Part shown: piece after piece, positions 1 to 12,790 of the stretch
Layout of the letters: every line of letters begins with the position of its first letter
Position numbering within the stretch: position 1 is the stretch's first letter
DNA from: Prosapia bicincta
Lineage: Eukaryota; Arthropoda; Insecta; Hemiptera; Cercopidae
DNA length: 64,000 nucleotides
NCBI GenBank assembly: GCA_036971475.1
Contig: JBAIZL010000005.1
Span: forward strand, 167,705,886 to 167,769,885
Direction of reading: 5' to 3'
The notes under the pieces: model-generated
The model's input: the letters and a program-made list of their open reading frames with translations, nothing else
What the model was told of the DNA's origin: nothing
Database searches by the model: none
Made by a program: the position numbers and the translations under genes

Positions 1-3000
1 TAAAATGGTTACACCTTAATAATACTTATTGTTTATTTTACCAAATGGGAAAATAATATGCACTCAAATAACACAATTTGTCTTCTATAATTTTTGGTTT
101 TGCTTAAGGCATAAGTCAAATTTCAGTGAAAATAATTATGATTTTTTTCTGGATGACTAAGGGAGGTTCAGAAATACTGCTAACATGAATTTAGAAACTT
201 AGAAATTGGATGTTTTAACCCTTGGAATGCAGAAAAAAATACTGTTTACCACCGGCATGGAATTAGTGTGTAAAAATAAATTTTCAGTTTGTTTAAAGCT
301 CTATTTAAACTTAAATTCTTATATGTAAATGAGATTTTAAAAACCAAACAATATTTTGTCAGGGGTTTATTTATTTTTTATAACTTTAAAAAATTCAAAA
401 TGTTTTTTATGTGTGATAAATTTTGAATCAATTGTTTTGGTGTAATTTGGTTAGATACACAAGTTCTACAATCATAACAACATTGTAACAAATGTACAAA
501 TTCAACAGTTAATGAAACACACAGAATGAAAAACGAAGTCACAAATTACTCGGCTGACAATGCGTGTGTAATGGGCATATTTCATGTAAAATGTTTACAG
601 ACTACATAAAGTTTCTGCTTTGATAACGAATTGGTGGCAAATAGTAAGTGGCCAAATATTATAAATGGATCAGTTTATACCATACTGACATTATCTAGTA
701 CTCTATTTCTCTTGTTTCTTTAAACCTGTAGGATCCAGAGGTATAACCTTGTAAATACTAGGTATCTTGTTATACACATTTGCTGAAAGTATAACTTATT
801 CAGATATAGTACACATGCTGAGGGCTGAGTTCTATCAACAATTATAATAACAATGTTATGGAATGGTAAATAGTGCCTCTAGGTTGTTGGAAATTTCAAG
901 GGCATCATTTATCACATAATACTAATACATGACAATTGAATGATTATTGAGATCTCTTTAGTGTTATTAAACTGTGGGTTGAGATAGACCACCTTACAAT
1001 AAAAAAATTAATAGTGTTATGTGAACATGAGAACATGACGAAAGCATATGGGAGAATTGATCAAAAATAGGTTTGATAGTAAGGATGTTTGAATAAAAGG
1101 TTTGACTTCAAGAAATAGATGTGCTTGAAAAACTCCTCAAAATTGCCAATTTTTCTCTGGGATAAAATACCTTGATTTGGAAACAAGCCTCCTGGAGTGC
1201 ATAAAAATGCAAGAAAATAGACATAATATTCATAACCTAAAAAAATAAAAATATCCAGGAAGAGAATTTAAGCAGAGTTTTGGCGCTAGTAAGAAGTTTA
1301 ATGATCTGACATAATTCTGTCATTAGCTGGTTGAAACAGTGAAGGAGTATCTTCCAGTCTCATATGAAAAACTTTGTGCATAATAAGTCCCATATTTATA
1401 TTTTTGCATGGAGGTAATAGGAAATCCAGATTGAACATCTGTGTTTATTTGAAATGCCTCTTAAACCTGTAATAACTCAGTGCTCATAAGAAAGTTAGTA
1501 ATAGAGGTGAAAATATAATGTAAGTGCAATGCACTACAGGCCTTGCATTACTGATGATGGACAATGGTTGTCACCTTAAATTATTTTTAAGATTAAAACT
1601 ATACCAAAAGAAAAAAGCGTACAGGGATTTTTGGGAGCTAAAGGCAAAACGTTTTTTTGAGCTCTCTATATTCATTGACTGAAGACGGAATAGCTCTTGC
1701 TGGAATAGATTGACTGAAAATGCACACTGATTTGGTGGTGGTTTACGATACTGTTTGGCAGCTTTTGAGACCAACTGTACTAACAAAATGAGGCAGGAAA
1801 AGAGTGACATAGTTATAGACCCAGGTGGAAAGACTGGGATGTTCAACTACTAGAAATTTAAATCAATGATTTAAAGCTTAAATTTTTATATTCATTTAGA
1901 GTTATTAAACTGATCTATAGAAAAGTAGAGAAGAGAATTTATTGAAGAAACCTTTTCTTTCTCAAATCTATGAATGCGTTTTGTAAGTAGGGAAACAAAT
2001 ACCTCTTGAATTGACCTCTAAGAATATTAATGTCACTTATCTCTCTTACATGATTTTATAGGTCAGAAGGTGAGAAAGTATAATCTGAAGGTCATTTGAT
2101 TTAAATTTCAAATAATTAAAACTATTTTAAGGTATTGAAAAATATAATAGCTATTCACAAGGTATCTGAATAGATAGAAGTAATTTTTTTCATTATATAA
2201 GTAGATTAACCCAAAATTTATTCTCTTTTTTGTAATTAGGGTTTTATTCTAGAAAACTTACTACCCTTATCAGTATTAGAAGAAACTATCAAAGAAAATT
2301 GCCTTTCTGCTTCTAAACAACAAATCAGTTTTGCTATGTTTAGGCTTATACTTCAAATATTTTATTAAGAAAAGAGAATTATTGTGTGTGTGTGTGTGTG
2401 TGTATGCATGTATGTTTGCGCGTGCGTGTGAACATATGTGAACATAAGATTCAATGAAAAATTTTCAAATGACTTTATATATTGATACTGGTAAAAAAAA
2501 ATTAATATGTATTATAAATAGACATTGTAAACATCTTAATTTTTGTATTTAAAAGGTTTTAAAATAAATATAAATAATTTTGTTTCTGCAAATAGAAGTA
2601 AGCATTTTATATAAACAACCTAAGTATTTACGGTCGTATTGATATACAAGCAAAATGGCAGGGGAGGACAATGGTGTTCCAAGGGATCATTCATCTTATT
2701 ACATGAATTGTTATTATTAACATGCTTGATCACCAGAGCTTTCACTAACATGTGTAATCACCAAGTTTCCAATTTTAAAATATATTCAATATTATGTAAT
2801 TTCAGGTACATAAATTTTCTTAAAAAATGACTAACAATAAATTATGTTAATGGAAGTTACGAGTACTTCTTTCGACGTTTCTCCAAATACTCTAAACACT
2901 GTGATATTGTACGATTTTGGTAATTTTGTTAGGATGCCAGTTGATAGTTGGTCTAGGCAACAGCTTCTAGAAAACCACTGTTTCACAACTGCATACACTG

Positions 3001-5444
3001 CTCTTTAAATTTAAGGAAAATATTACCACAGAAAGCCCATTAAACGTATTATTCCTCCAAAGACAGATTATATGAACACATTTAGTGTGATTATAACTTC
3101 TGGGTTATGCCTGGTCTAGGCGACCAGAGTTTGACCCAACAGCTGGATCAAGCACTTTAGCCAAAATACAAAATTTTGTTCGTACTAGTGCCATTATTGT
3201 TATAGAAATTCCTGGCAGGACTTGTTGAGTTTGATTTGATATTTGACATTCATCCAAAGAGCATCAAAAGCAGTACAGTTACATTAATCTTTTTATTGGT
3301 GAGTTTACATTTTTCTTCTAAACGTAATTAGTCCATAGAAACATAAACGTTTTCTCTCTAAAAAAACCCCTTTTTCACAAAAGATTTTGAATTTATAATT
3401 TTTATGTTGTTATTTTTAGCTGCCGAACCCCTGGTTCCTTTGGATTTACAGAGGAAAGTTTGTACAAAATAATATTTAAATGAAGAGAAATAAATTATTT
3501 GTAGACAAATTTATACACTTATTGCGAGGCATGCACCAACCAGTCTGAACTGTGGTTTCTTAGATGATTTTTTCAACATAAATGCTAATTAAATTTGTAA
3601 TTATTTTTATTTTTTTTAAAGTTTCATAGCTTTAATTAATTAAAAATTTGCAAAATATTTAGAATTTTGCTTCTAATTTTATATACTTGACATAAAAAGT
3701 TTATTAGTTTTTTTTATAGTTTTTAAAATTATTAATTATTTATTTATTATCTATTTTTATTATTTTATTTTTATTAATTAATTAATTTTTTCAAATGCTC
3801 ACATGATAAGTGTCATAGTTTCTGTCATTTCTAGCATTGTCTTATTTCATCTTTTGGATATGTTTCGGAGAAACTCTATCAATTAGAACACCTATGTACT
3901 TAGAGCACATGTTCTCTGACCTTATATAAAAATCCTAGGAACGGCAGAAAAATGTAGAACTCGGGATATTAATGTGTACCTAGCAGAAACTTAGATATTG
4001 TAACAAATACTTATAGCTGTTTAACAGTGGCGGCTGATGCCTAAAACCTATAGGGGTTGCAGACAGTAAAAGTGTTAGTTTTGTTTTCAGCCAAAGAAAT
4101 TGTAATAATAAAAAGGTAAAGGGCTATTATAGGGGAAATATATAGATACTACCTAATACTTCGGGATTTATTCTATTGAAGGAAATATATCGGAGTTTTT
4201 TATTTTATTTTTACTTATTCAAGATACCGGATCTCAAGTCATGGTTTTATTTATTAGCAAACCAATCTCAATTCTTTCTTAACTGTGAATGTCAACCAAT
4301 CCTGTTAAGATACAAATCATTAAAGTAATAAAATAAAGAAATAGAACTTTATTATTTGACTAGACACTTGGAACAGAGCGGAGATGCGTCTCATCAAACT
4401 GAACTGATCTTGACTGAACACTCCCGAGGTTGCAGCCTGCTGAGCTGCAACCTAAGTCGCTACCTATCTGTTTTAGTCTGTCTGGACCTTGCAATGCTTT
4501 TTATTTTATTAGGTGAGATGTCATTGGGTGTTACAGGTTTCCCTGCAACCAGCCCGAAAAAGAATGTCTGCAACTGAGCAAAACGTTTTGCAGTCTGTCT
4601 TTTTGGCATTATTATTATTATTAATAATGATGGACCATGTTAAATAATGAATAATCGCTCACAACAATATACATAAATCTTACATAATAAATAAATTTAT
4701 TATTTTTTTGCTGTTGATTTCTGGTTTGGGGGTTGAGCAACCATGCAACCTGCTCACAAGCTACCACTGATGTTTAATAAATAAATGTAAATAATTTTAT
4801 AAAGAGTTGGCATAGTGAAGCTGAGTATAATTTTTTTTTCTGACCTTGGTAAATGAACTAAAAATAGATTCTTCTAATTAAAATAGAATGTAACAATAGA
4901 ACTTCTTATAATGTAACATTAAGTTTAACATGATGTAGGCCTACTCATTTCAATATTTTTTTATCTCTTAATATTTTGTAGTACATGAATACTATTTAAA
5001 CCTAACTTTTGGGAAAATGACAAATTATCTACAAATTTATTTCTATATTTATAAACAAATGATAAAAATGTGATATAAATAATTAATAAGTCTGGCTTTG
5101 AGTCACATGCTAAGAGGAATATAGAATAGTCGGAACCATTTCTTTACAGGTTGTTTACCCAGAAACATTTATAAGAGTAAAGTATATTTTTCATTTCGTT
5201 TAGTGAGATCTACATAAATTTTTATCTAAAACCATTGAAGAAAAAGTTAAACTATACTAGTGACTATTTTTGTTGTTGAATACATTTAATTTGATACATC
5301 AGTGTGGTTCTGAGTTATTCATTATGATGTTTTGCTAAGGTTTTAATTTGTTATCGAAAGATTTACATTAACACAACTATCAAGAATTAAACTTTAAACA
5401 TTCAAAATATATGAATATAATAGATAGTATAGTCTCCCTGCCTG
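1..5444. other. AT-rich sequence without recognisable genes
   Basis: Only short ORFs without recognisable domains (such as 91 codons at 1571-1846 on the minus strand) and a (GT)n run near 2384-2404. A somewhat T-rich, homopolymer-laden zone lies at 3600-3800. I see no RNA gene, promoter or transposon end that I can support. Confidence 0.6.
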
Positions 5445-5448
5445 TATC

Positions 5449-5457
5449 TCTCTCTCT

Positions 5458-5496
<39 letters not shown>
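5449..5496. repeat. (CT)n microsatellite with C run
   Basis: tctctctctc with an internal run of eight or more C followed by (CT)n; low-complexity sequence at the left border of the minisatellite field. Confidence 0.95.
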
Positions 5497-5501
<5 letters not shown>

Positions 5502-5544
5502 TCTTCCCCCTATTCCTTTTTAAACTTCTTGCAAATAGCAGATT

Positions 5545-5988
5545 AGAGTACACAGTGCCAGGTGTAATGTAAATATGGCCACTTCATTAGGGTATTATGC
5601 CTTTGGTACTCATCTTGAGGAATGATGGTCACATTAGGGCATTAAACCCATTACTTGTTGCAAAGCATGATCTACAAACAAATAAAGGAAAAGAATACTA
5701 GATTTGAGGTACTTATTGAAAGGTTTGATGTGAACATGAATATCACAAGTGTATTGGACCAATGAACTTGCCTCAAGTTGTGTTGTGCATACTAACACCA
5801 CACATGCCAAAGCGTAATATGCATGCTTACATCACACAAGGGTATTGGACCAGTGGTTCCTGTTGCAAGATGTGATATGCATGCTAGCACCGCCTAAGGG
5901 CCTATTGGTCCAGTGGTACTCATCTTAAAGTGTGATGTGCAAGCTGACAATGCTATTGAGCCTGCCTTAAGACATAATGTGCATGCAA

Positions 5989-5990
<2 letters not shown>
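5545..5990. repeat. Degenerate minisatellite, outer left part
   Basis: Diverged monomers of about 58-65 bp (ggtactcatcttgaggaatgatg, ccagtggttcctgttgcaagatgtgat, gcatgctagcaccgcctaaggg) of the same family as the homogeneous array at 9.7-12.8 kb, recognisable by the repeated 'ggtactc...aagg/tgtgatgt...ttgcatgc' theme. Confidence 0.75.

Positions 5991-6030
<40 letters not shown>
5991..6030. repeat. (AT)n microsatellite
   Basis: About 40 bp of pure AT at the right edge of the outer minisatellite block. Confidence 0.97.
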
Positions 6031-6033
<3 letters not shown>

Positions 6034-6532
6034 GTTATTATTACTTGTAAATAATTTTTTTCCACCACTAAGTGCAATAATTTTACCTTATGTGATGAGG
6101 CACCTTTCGGTCACTTTGTGAGATTATCAAAGGTTTTCATAATTTCTAAATTGGTTGTTTACAGTTGTAGGTTAATTTGGTTTTATTTATGGTAAGCAGA
6201 TTTAATATTTTCTTTAATTACATGTAATTTGGCTATTTTTGATGCTTTGTTAATGACTGTAACATGTTTATATCTTATCTGTACTTTAGCGTATTTTGGT
6301 GTGACGTTAGGTGATATGCATTTTTTATTGAAATTTATCCTGTTAATACAGTTCTGGAGTTTGATATTTGATAAATAACTTCATAAAGTCAGTGCAACGG
6401 AAAAATAATGGACAGCGTGAAATATATATATGTATATTATATATAGATATATATATGAAGTTATATATATAAGATATATATAACTTCATAAAGTCAGTGC
6501 AACGGAAAAACAATGGATAACGTAAAGTATCA

Positions 6533-6533
<1 letters not shown>

Positions 6534-6610
<77 letters not shown>
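6534..6610. repeat. (AT)n microsatellite abutting the Tigger left end
   Basis: About 77 bp of AT ends exactly where the Tigger terminus starts. TA-targeting transposons commonly land in such arrays. Confidence 0.97.
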
Positions 6611-6611
<1 letters not shown>

Positions 6612-6614
<3 letters not shown>

Positions 6615-7944
6615 TAATACCCCATACTTACGCAATAGGTGGGACCCAGCAATAACCGTGTAAGTCGAATTCGAGTAAGTCGGGGTATAATTTTACATAC
6701 AATCACATAGGAATCATGTTTAATTGGGACCAAAGTCTGAATAAACTAATAATTTAAAAGAACAATGTGTATGTGTTAAAACCCCTAATAAATAATACAA
6801 CAAAAAATCATATATACATATATATTGCAAAGAAATATGTAAAAAGAAGTTATTTTGACATAGAAGGCAAAATTTCCTCGTAACTCGCTAATTTTTTTGT
6901 GTGGGAGAAATACGCTCATCGTTCATGTCCATGTTTTCCAAAATTTATAAACCTTGCTCAATTAAACTAAGGCCTTTTGTCAAGTTTCTAACCGTCATTT
7001 CATCTTCTACGTCAGCTGGGTCTAATGAATCTGCCTTTTTAAGGCCTTGCTCACGCATTTCTATTAACTCAGCAATTAATTGTCAGCTCCTGGCTGTGTA
7101 AATCCAGTAGTTCTTAAACGTCATCATTATCCACTTCTGGCAAAACCGACAACTTCTTTAATCACATCAGCAATTTCATCAGACTTTGGTACTGATTCTG
7201 CTTGAGTTTCGGTGGCGAAAAAAATGGACACACCTTTTTCCAAACGCCATTCAAAGTTTTTTGTGAAATTTCATTCCAAGATTGTTCAATGATAAGTCTA
7301 AAGCATTTAAAACATTGAACTATTTCCAAAAATCTTCAGCAGAGAGCTCGTTGTTCTGTCTCATAGCTCTATGCAGATGTGCAAATGATCTTCTTGTGTA
7401 ATAAGCTTTAAATGTTTTAATGACTGCCTGGTCTATTGGTTGAAGCAAATTGTTTGTGTCTGTGGCAAAAATATCACTTTCACACGTGTGTTGAAATTTG
7501 TTAAAGTAGTAGGAGAATGGCCAGGTGCATGGTCAATTAATAGGAATTACTTTTAAAGGAATTTGTTTAGGCTGACAGTAACATTCGTTTTGAGGTATGA
7601 TATAATGACCAAACCAGTTCTCAAAAAAAGCTTTCACCAAAACCTTATTCTGATTTGACTTCCAGATCACGAGCAAGCTATCTTTAGAAATATTTTTTAA
7701 TGCCCTTGGGTATTCTGAGCGATAAACTATGAGAGGTTGCAATTTACAGTCAACAGCTGTATTTGTGCCAAATGTCACTGTCATTCGGTCTTTGGGGCAG
7801 CCTTAAAACCTGAAAATATTTTCTCTTCATGAGCTATAAAAGTTCTCATAAGCATTTTCTTCCAGAACAGGCCTGTTTCAACGTAGTTCGGACAGCATGA
7901 TTTGAAACCACGTAACTTGGGAATCGCGTAAGTTGAGGTATAAC

Positions 7945-7946
<2 letters not shown>
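6612..7946 (-). mobile_element. Tigger/pogo element, decayed, inserted in the minisatellite field
   Basis: The left end reads agtaataccccatacttacg. The right end, reverse-complemented, reads cagttatacctcaacttacg, giving imperfect Tigger-type inverted termini. Between them the minus strand carries broken transposase. It is bordered by (TA)n on the left (6534-6610) and (TG)n/(TA)n on the right (7945-8030). Recognisable copies of the 58-60 bp minisatellite lie on both outer sides, so it interrupted an older array. Confidence 0.8.
6899..7884 (-). pseudogene. Tigger transposase remnant (DDE part only)
   Basis: Starting at about 7884 the minus strand reads VETGLFWKKMLMRTFIAHEE, with V replacing the first catalytic-block D of the usual DETGLFWK. 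It continues FSGFKAAPK and, after a frame shift near 7782, DCKLQPLIVYRSEYPRALKN and FFENWFGHYIIPQNECYCQ. The later part (FASTNRP..., RALC..., region 6900-7500) still matches the Tigger carboxy half through multiple stops. The DNA-binding amino domain is absent: the terminal repeat runs directly into the DDE region. It is inactive. Confidence 0.75.

Positions 7947-8030
<84 letters not shown>
7945..8030. repeat. (TG)n/(TA)n microsatellite abutting the Tigger right end
   Basis: About 17 bp of TG then about 68 bp of TA, directly following the right Tigger terminus. It generates several overlapping artefactual YIYIYI ORFs. Confidence 0.97.
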
Positions 8031-8039
8031 AGTATTGCA

Positions 8040-8620
8040 TAGGCGGTACTCAACTTTAAGGGTATTATACATGCTGAAATTTTATATTATATGGTCGTAG
8101 GAAGTGAAAGTCACAAGACATAACATGGATGCAAACACCAAACACTGCATAATTGTATTGAATCAGCGGTATACTTCATAAGGCATGAAGTGCATTTTGA
8201 CTCCACATAAGAATATAGGATGGTACTTATACTGGAATTAGATGATAAAATGGTACTCATATCAAAACACGATATCATGCTACATTGTATAAAGATATTA
8301 AACTGGCAGCACTCTTCGAAAAAATTCATGATGTTCAAGCTGAAATAGTATATGTGGTACTTGTAAGAAGTGATGATTTTACAGGCAGTGTGTAAGTGGG
8401 GCTGGGGCACTTATCACAAGTCAATATGTGCATGCAAACACTCCATAAGGCTAATGTACTTGCAGTACTCGAAACAAGGGGTGATGTGTATGCTGACATT
8501 GCATAAAGGTAATGGACCGAAAGTACTTGTAGCAAGGCATGATCTGTATAAGGGTATTTGGTCAGTAGTACTCATTGCAAACCGTGATATTGTAACACTC
8601 TTAAAAATAAGGTGTTACAT
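8040..8620. repeat. Degenerate minisatellite, middle part
   Basis: Diverged monomers (gcggtactcaactttaaggg, agtgatgatttta, tgcagtactcgaaacaaggggtgatgtg, agtacttgtagcaaggcatgatc) of the 58-60 bp family. They lie on the far side of the Tigger insertion from 5545-5990 and continue the same array. Confidence 0.75.
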
Positions 8621-8629
8621 ATAAATTCA

Positions 8630-9715
8630 TTTATATATATTTAATTTTTAGTTAATAATTATATCTTCCCAATATAAAAGAAAATTTTTGTTTTATTCAT
8701 GCTCATTGTGAAGCTAGCATAGATAGTAGCACCCCTAGTGGGTAAAAATGTAAAATATCGTACGAGGTAGTATCTCAGGGTAATTAACTCACATCACCTC
8801 ATGTGACGTAACATGGTCTGATATCGCCAGATCCAATGCACCAATCGAAAAATTCGAAATAATAATCAGGGGTGGGAATTTCCATTGGCCCCACTTGTCC
8901 AGAGGTTCTTGAACAGAACAGACGTGATGGCATTTTAGGACGTAACCTAGAAATTTATAAGCTTCCAGTATTCAAAATTTAAGATGTCAAGGCCGGTACC
9001 AAATTTTATTAACGCAACAAAAGAAGAAGTCAGAAGCGATTATTTATGTATTTCAAATGAGTAAAAGTTAATATCATTTTGTTTAAGTGCGCTGATTTGC
9101 AAGAGCGATGTGTTAAGTGATTAGTGATTCCAAAAGCCATGGGCAATGTTTAATATTGTTAAAGTGTTTTATAAGTGATGTGCACAATCAGGTACGTTTT
9201 AGATGATAATAAAGAAAATGTATTTTAATGTTAACTAAGTTGAAGAATTTTTAATTGATAAACGGTTAACACATGAACGGTAGAAATTGTCCTTTGAATA
9301 TTCACTTCTAAAAATTTAATTGGAAATCTTAAGTTACTACCTTCTCGATATATATAAATTTTAAAGGTTAATAAGTAATTAAAATGTATGGAATAATTAG
9401 CAGTAATTAATAGTAAATTACTCGACACATTGCTGTCATTTGTTCTACTGTAATTTGTCACTGATTAATAAATTGTATGACTTTGTATTTTAAAAATTTA
9501 AAGTCTTATTTCACAAGTAAACTAGAACGTTACAAACCTTCAATTTTCATTTCAAGTAACCTAGTTCTATCTTCCGAAGATATCAGAAGATCGTTTACAG
9601 AAAGACATTATTATGCCTGGCTGAAACGGAGAACTAGGAGCCTCTGGTAAGTAAGGTTTACTAATTTGTTAATTAGTAACTAACACACATCTTTAATAAA
9701 GGTTAAACTTACCCC
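8630..9715. other. Non-satellite insert within the minisatellite field
   Basis: About 1.1 kb unlike the monomers on both sides. It contains a CG-containing, less AT-rich stretch (8740-8960: gtacgaggtagtatctcagg, cctcatgtgacgtaacatgg) and later a strong donor-like site (ggagcctctg|GTAAGTAAGG, GT near 9650). It could be an inserted element or a promoter plus 5' exon; no terminal repeats or ORFs decide this. Confidence 0.4.
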
Positions 9716-9719
9716 AGGA

Positions 9720-12700
9720 AAAAGGCTCAACCCATTACAATATGTATGCTAATGTAGTATAAATCTGGCAGTACTATTCTCAAATCATGTTAAGCTATCT
9801 GAAATAGCATATGTTGTTCTCATCGTAAAGAATGATGCTATTGTATGTGGTACTCGTTATAAGGTATGGTTATGCAAATACCATGTAGGGCACATGTGGT
9901 ACTTGCCAAAAGACTTGATGTTGCATGTGAATACAACATAGGGCTATTGCACATGAACCACACACCAAAGGTATTGCATGCCAATAATGCATAAGGCTAC
10001 TGGACATGTGGTATTCATCAAAAGGCAAGATGTTGCGTGTGAATATTACACATGCTTTTACACATGTGGCACTCACCAAAAAGCTTGATGTTGCATGCAA
10101 ATACCACATAGGCTACTGCATATGTGATGCTCGCTAAAAGTCTTGATTTTGCATTCAAAAACCACGTAGGGCTACTAGACTTGTGGTAGTCATCACAAGG
10201 CATGATGTTGGCTATTGCACATGCTGTACTCGCCAAAGGCGATATCACATTTGAATACCAAGTAAGGCTATTACACATGTAATACTCGCTAAGTGGTTTG
10301 ATGTAGCATCCAAATACCACGTAGGACTATTGCACTAGTGAAACTCGGCAAAAGGATTAATATTGCGTGCGAATACCACGTAGGGCTATCGGAGACACAA
10401 TACTCGCCAAGAAGCTTGATGATGCGCAGGAATACCATATAGGCCTATTGCAAATCTAATACATACTAGCCAAAAGGCTTGATGCTTTGCGCGAATACCA
10501 CGTAAGGCTATCCAGCATGTGGTACTTGCCAAAAGGCTTGATGTTGCAGACGAATACAACACGTAGGGCTATTTGCACATGTGGTACTCGGCAAAAAGCT
10601 TGATGTTGCGTACGAATATCACGTAAGGCTATCCGACATGTGGTACTCGAAATAAGGCTTGATGTTGCGCAAGAATACCACGTAGGGCTATCTGACATGT
10701 GATACTCGGCAAAAAGCTTGATGTTGCGCACGAACACCACGTAGGGCTATTCTACATGTTGTACTCGGCAAAAAGCTTGATTTTGCACACGAACACCACG
10801 AAGGGCTATTCGGCAAGTGACACTCGCCAAATGGCTTGATGTTTCGCACGATAATCATATAAGGCTATCCGACAAGTGGTACTCGACAAAAAGCTTGATG
10901 TTGCGATAATCATGTATTGCTATCCGACATGCGGTTCTCGATAAAAAGTTTGATGTTGCGCACGAATACCACGTAGGGCTATTCTACATGTTGTACTCGG
11001 CAAAAAGCTTGATGTTACACACGAACACCAGGTAGGGCTATTCGACAAGTGACACTCGCCAAATGGCTTGATGTTGCGCACGATAATTATGTAAGGCTAT
11101 CCGACATGTGGTACTCGGCAAAAGGCTTGATGTTGCACATGATTACCGCGTAGGGGTATTTGAGAAGTGGTACTCGGGAAAAAGCTTGATGCTGCGCACG
11201 AATATTATGTAAGGTTATCCCACATGTGGTACTCGCCAAAAGTTTGATGTTGCGCACAAATATTATGTAAGGATATCCGATATGTGGTACTCGCCAAAAA
11301 GCTTGATGTTGCTCACGAATATTATGTAAGGATATCCGACATGTGGTACTCGCCAAAAGCTTGATGTTGCGCACGAACACCACATGGGGCTATTCGACAT
11401 GTGACACTCGCCAAATGGCTTGATGATGCGCACGACTACCAAGTAGGGTTATTAGAGATGTGGTACTCGATAAATGGTTGATGTTGCGCACGAATACCAC
11501 GTATGGCTATCCTACTTGTGGTACTCGCCAAAAGGCTTGATGTTGCGCACGAACACCACGTAGGGCTATTCTACATGTGATACTCGACAAAAAGCTTGAT
11601 GTTGCGCACGATAATCATGTATTGCTATCCGACATGTGGTACTCGGTAAAAAGCTTGATGTTGCACATGATTACCGCGTAGGGGTATTTGAGAAGTGGTA
11701 CTCGGGAAAAAGCTTGATGCTGCGCACGAATATTATGTAAGGTTATCCCACATGTGGTACTCGCCAAAAGTTTGATGTTGCGCACAAATATTATGTAAGG
11801 ATATCCGATATGTGGTACTCGCCAAAAAGCTTGATGTTGCTCACGAATATTATGTAAGGATATCCGACATGTGGTACTCGCCAAAAGCTTGATGTTGCGC
11901 ACGAACACCACATGGGGCTATTCGACATGTGACACTCGCCAAATGGCTTGATGATGCGCACGATTACCAAGTAGGGTTATTAGAGATGTGGTACTCGATA
12001 AATGGTTGATGTTGCGCACGAATACCACGTATGGCTATCCTACTTGTGGTACTCGCCAAAAGGCTTGATGTTGCGCACGAACACCACGTAGGGCTATTCT
12101 ACATGTGATACTCGACAAAAAGCTTGATGTTGCGCACGATAATCATGTATTGCTATCCGACATGTGGTACTCGGTAAAAAGCTTGATGTTGCGCACGAAT
12201 ACCAGGTAGGGCTATCCGACATGTGGAACTTGCGAAAAGTTTGACGTTGTGCACGAATATTATGTAAGGATATCCGACATGTGGTACTCGGCAAAAAGCT
12301 TGATGTTGTGCACGAATATTATCTAAGGATATCCCACATGTGGTACTCGGCAAAAAGCTTGATGTTGTGCACGAATACCAATTGGGGCTATTCGACATGT
12401 GACACTCGCCAAATGGCTTGATGATGCGCACAATTACCACGTAGAGTTATTAGACATGTGGTACTCGACAAAAGGTTGATGTTGCGCACAAATACCACGT
12501 AGGGCTATCCGACTTGTGGTACTTGCCAAAAGGCTTGATGTTGCGCACGAATACCACGTAGGGCTCTTCGAAATGTGGTACTCGGCAAAAAGCTTGATAT
12601 TGCGCACGAATATCATGTAAGGCTATCCGACATGTGATACTCTACAAAAGTTTGATATTGAGCCCGAATACGTAGGAAGGGAATCGTACATTGAATGTAT

Positions 12701-12790
12701 GGTATTCATCACAAGTCGTGATGTTGCATAAAAATATCACGCGAGGTTATTGAACATATGGTACTCGTCAAAAGGCTTGGTGTGCTTTAA
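9720..12790. repeat. Minisatellite array, about 58-60 bp monomer, homogeneous core
   Basis: About 50 monomers built on ggtactcggcaaaaagcttg, atgttgcgcacgaataccac and gtagggctatccgacatgt. Monomers at the edges (9.7-10.4 and 12.65-12.79 kb) are diverged; those from about 10.5 to 12.6 kb are much more alike. The minus strand gives many shadow ORFs with YSCATSS/FAEYHMS repeats because the monomer is often stop-free; these are not genes. Confidence 0.95.
11100..12155. repeat. Higher-order duplication inside the minisatellite, 528-bp period
   Basis: 11100-11627 and 11628-12155 are two copies of a block of nine monomers, differing at only a few positions (for example c/t at 11437 versus 11965). The 528-bp shift is exact across the block, showing recent unequal exchange or replication slippage on top of the older array. 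Confidence 0.92.

Noticed and set aside
11087..11911. Two identical 98-codon minus-strand ORFs
   Set aside because: They are frames through the minisatellite monomers; the identity comes from the 528-bp duplication, not from a gene pair.
9720..12790. Regular repeats considered as a CRISPR array
   Set aside because: Repeats are contiguous monomers of about 58-60 bp without unique spacers, and the window is clearly eukaryotic.
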